The translations under genes were made by a program, and so were the position numbers. A DNA stretch of 64,000 nucleotides from NCBI GenBank assembly GCA_017481745.1, contig JAFUOV010000003.1:100597-164596 (forward strand), written 5' to 3'. The notes below the pieces were generated by a model. The model was not told the DNA's origin. It saw nothing but the letters and a program-made list of their open reading frames with translations, and did no database searches. Positions 63,934-64,000 of this stretch are shown here, in pieces. This DNA comes from Bacteroidaceae bacterium (GTDB lineage: Bacteria > Bacteroidota > Bacteroidia > Bacteroidales > Barnesiellaceae_A). The stretch's first letter is position 1. Each line of letters opens with the position of its first letter.

Positions 63934-64000
63934 GTGGCGGCTGCCTACTCTCCCACTTGCGCAGTACCATTGGCGTGACCGGGCTTAACTTCTCTGTTCG
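63934..64000 (-). rRNA. rrf: 5S ribosomal RNA, 3' part (5' end outside window)
   Basis: The minus strand reads CGAACAGAGAAGTTAAGCCC at the window edge, then the conserved GGTACTGC segment and GGGAGAGTAGGCAGCCGCCAC at the end, the 3' two-thirds of a bacterial 5S rRNA. The rest of the rrn operon should lie beyond 64000. Confidence 0.95.

Overview
The window is a gene-dense stretch of a Bacteroidota (order Bacteroidales) chromosome. The evidence is Bacteroides-type promoters (a -7 box of the form TAnnTTTG, sometimes with a TTG/TTTG about 19-21 bases upstream), long-form IspG, two Skp/OmpH paralogues behind BamA, DUF6089/DUF3256/DUF3244 proteins known mainly from this order, a type IX secretion (T9SS) C-terminal sorting domain, and a dcw cluster with Bacteroidales gene order. 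The sequence alone does not fix the genus; a Barnesiella- or Muribaculaceae-like gut species would fit. No phage, insertion sequence, CRISPR array or tRNA gene was seen.

Layout. 1-6 kb (+): end of a DUF6242-like protein, a DUF6089 protein, uppS, bamA and two skp genes, an envelope-assembly block. 6-10 kb (+): murI, a catalytic-domain-less S4 protein, metA (with the acetyl-CoA-type Glu111) and an RlhA-like U32 protein. 10-13.2 kb (-): a PAP2-like membrane protein, purE and ispG. 13.4-25.2 kb (+): an MsbA-like ABC exporter, mntP, speA, truA, an EamA transporter, an inserted fucosyltransferase-like gene flanked by a second copy of the transporter's 3' end, a decayed T9SS remnant, a DUF3256 protein, fba, yceD, rpmF and fabH. 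25.3-33 kb (+): era, der, a POT peptide transporter, a membrane-spanning TPR-HTH lipoprotein regulator, a DUF3244 protein and a T9SS cargo protein. 33-34 kb (-): a glucosaminidase/LysM protein. 34-37.6 kb (+): cdd, dnaX and ansA.

37.6-54.4 kb (-) is one long division and cell-wall cluster: rsmH, ftsL, PBP (ftsI), murE, mraY, murD, ftsW, murG, murC, ftsQ, ftsA, ftsZ, then a YqeY-domain protein and serS. Genes overlap or sit within 40 bases of each other. mraZ is not in front of rsmH, and murF and ddl are not in the cluster. A divergent WG-repeat lipoprotein gene lies upstream. 55.6-59.4 kb (-): dusB, an M16 protease and a cardiolipin synthase. 59.5-63.7 kb (+): an overlapping three-gene operon of two SGNH hydrolase-like proteins and an MBOAT O-acyltransferase, probably an envelope or extracellular glycan O-acylation system. 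The window ends in an intergenic CTCTAA-rich repeat, an rRNA-operon terminator and the 3' part of a minus-strand 5S rRNA gene.

Most of the window is housekeeping. The parts most worth a second look are the glycosyltransferase cassette with its duplicated target-gene end, the neighbouring T9SS remnant, the S4-only protein, the transmembrane TPR-HTH regulator with its DUF3244 neighbour, and the MBOAT/SGNH operon.
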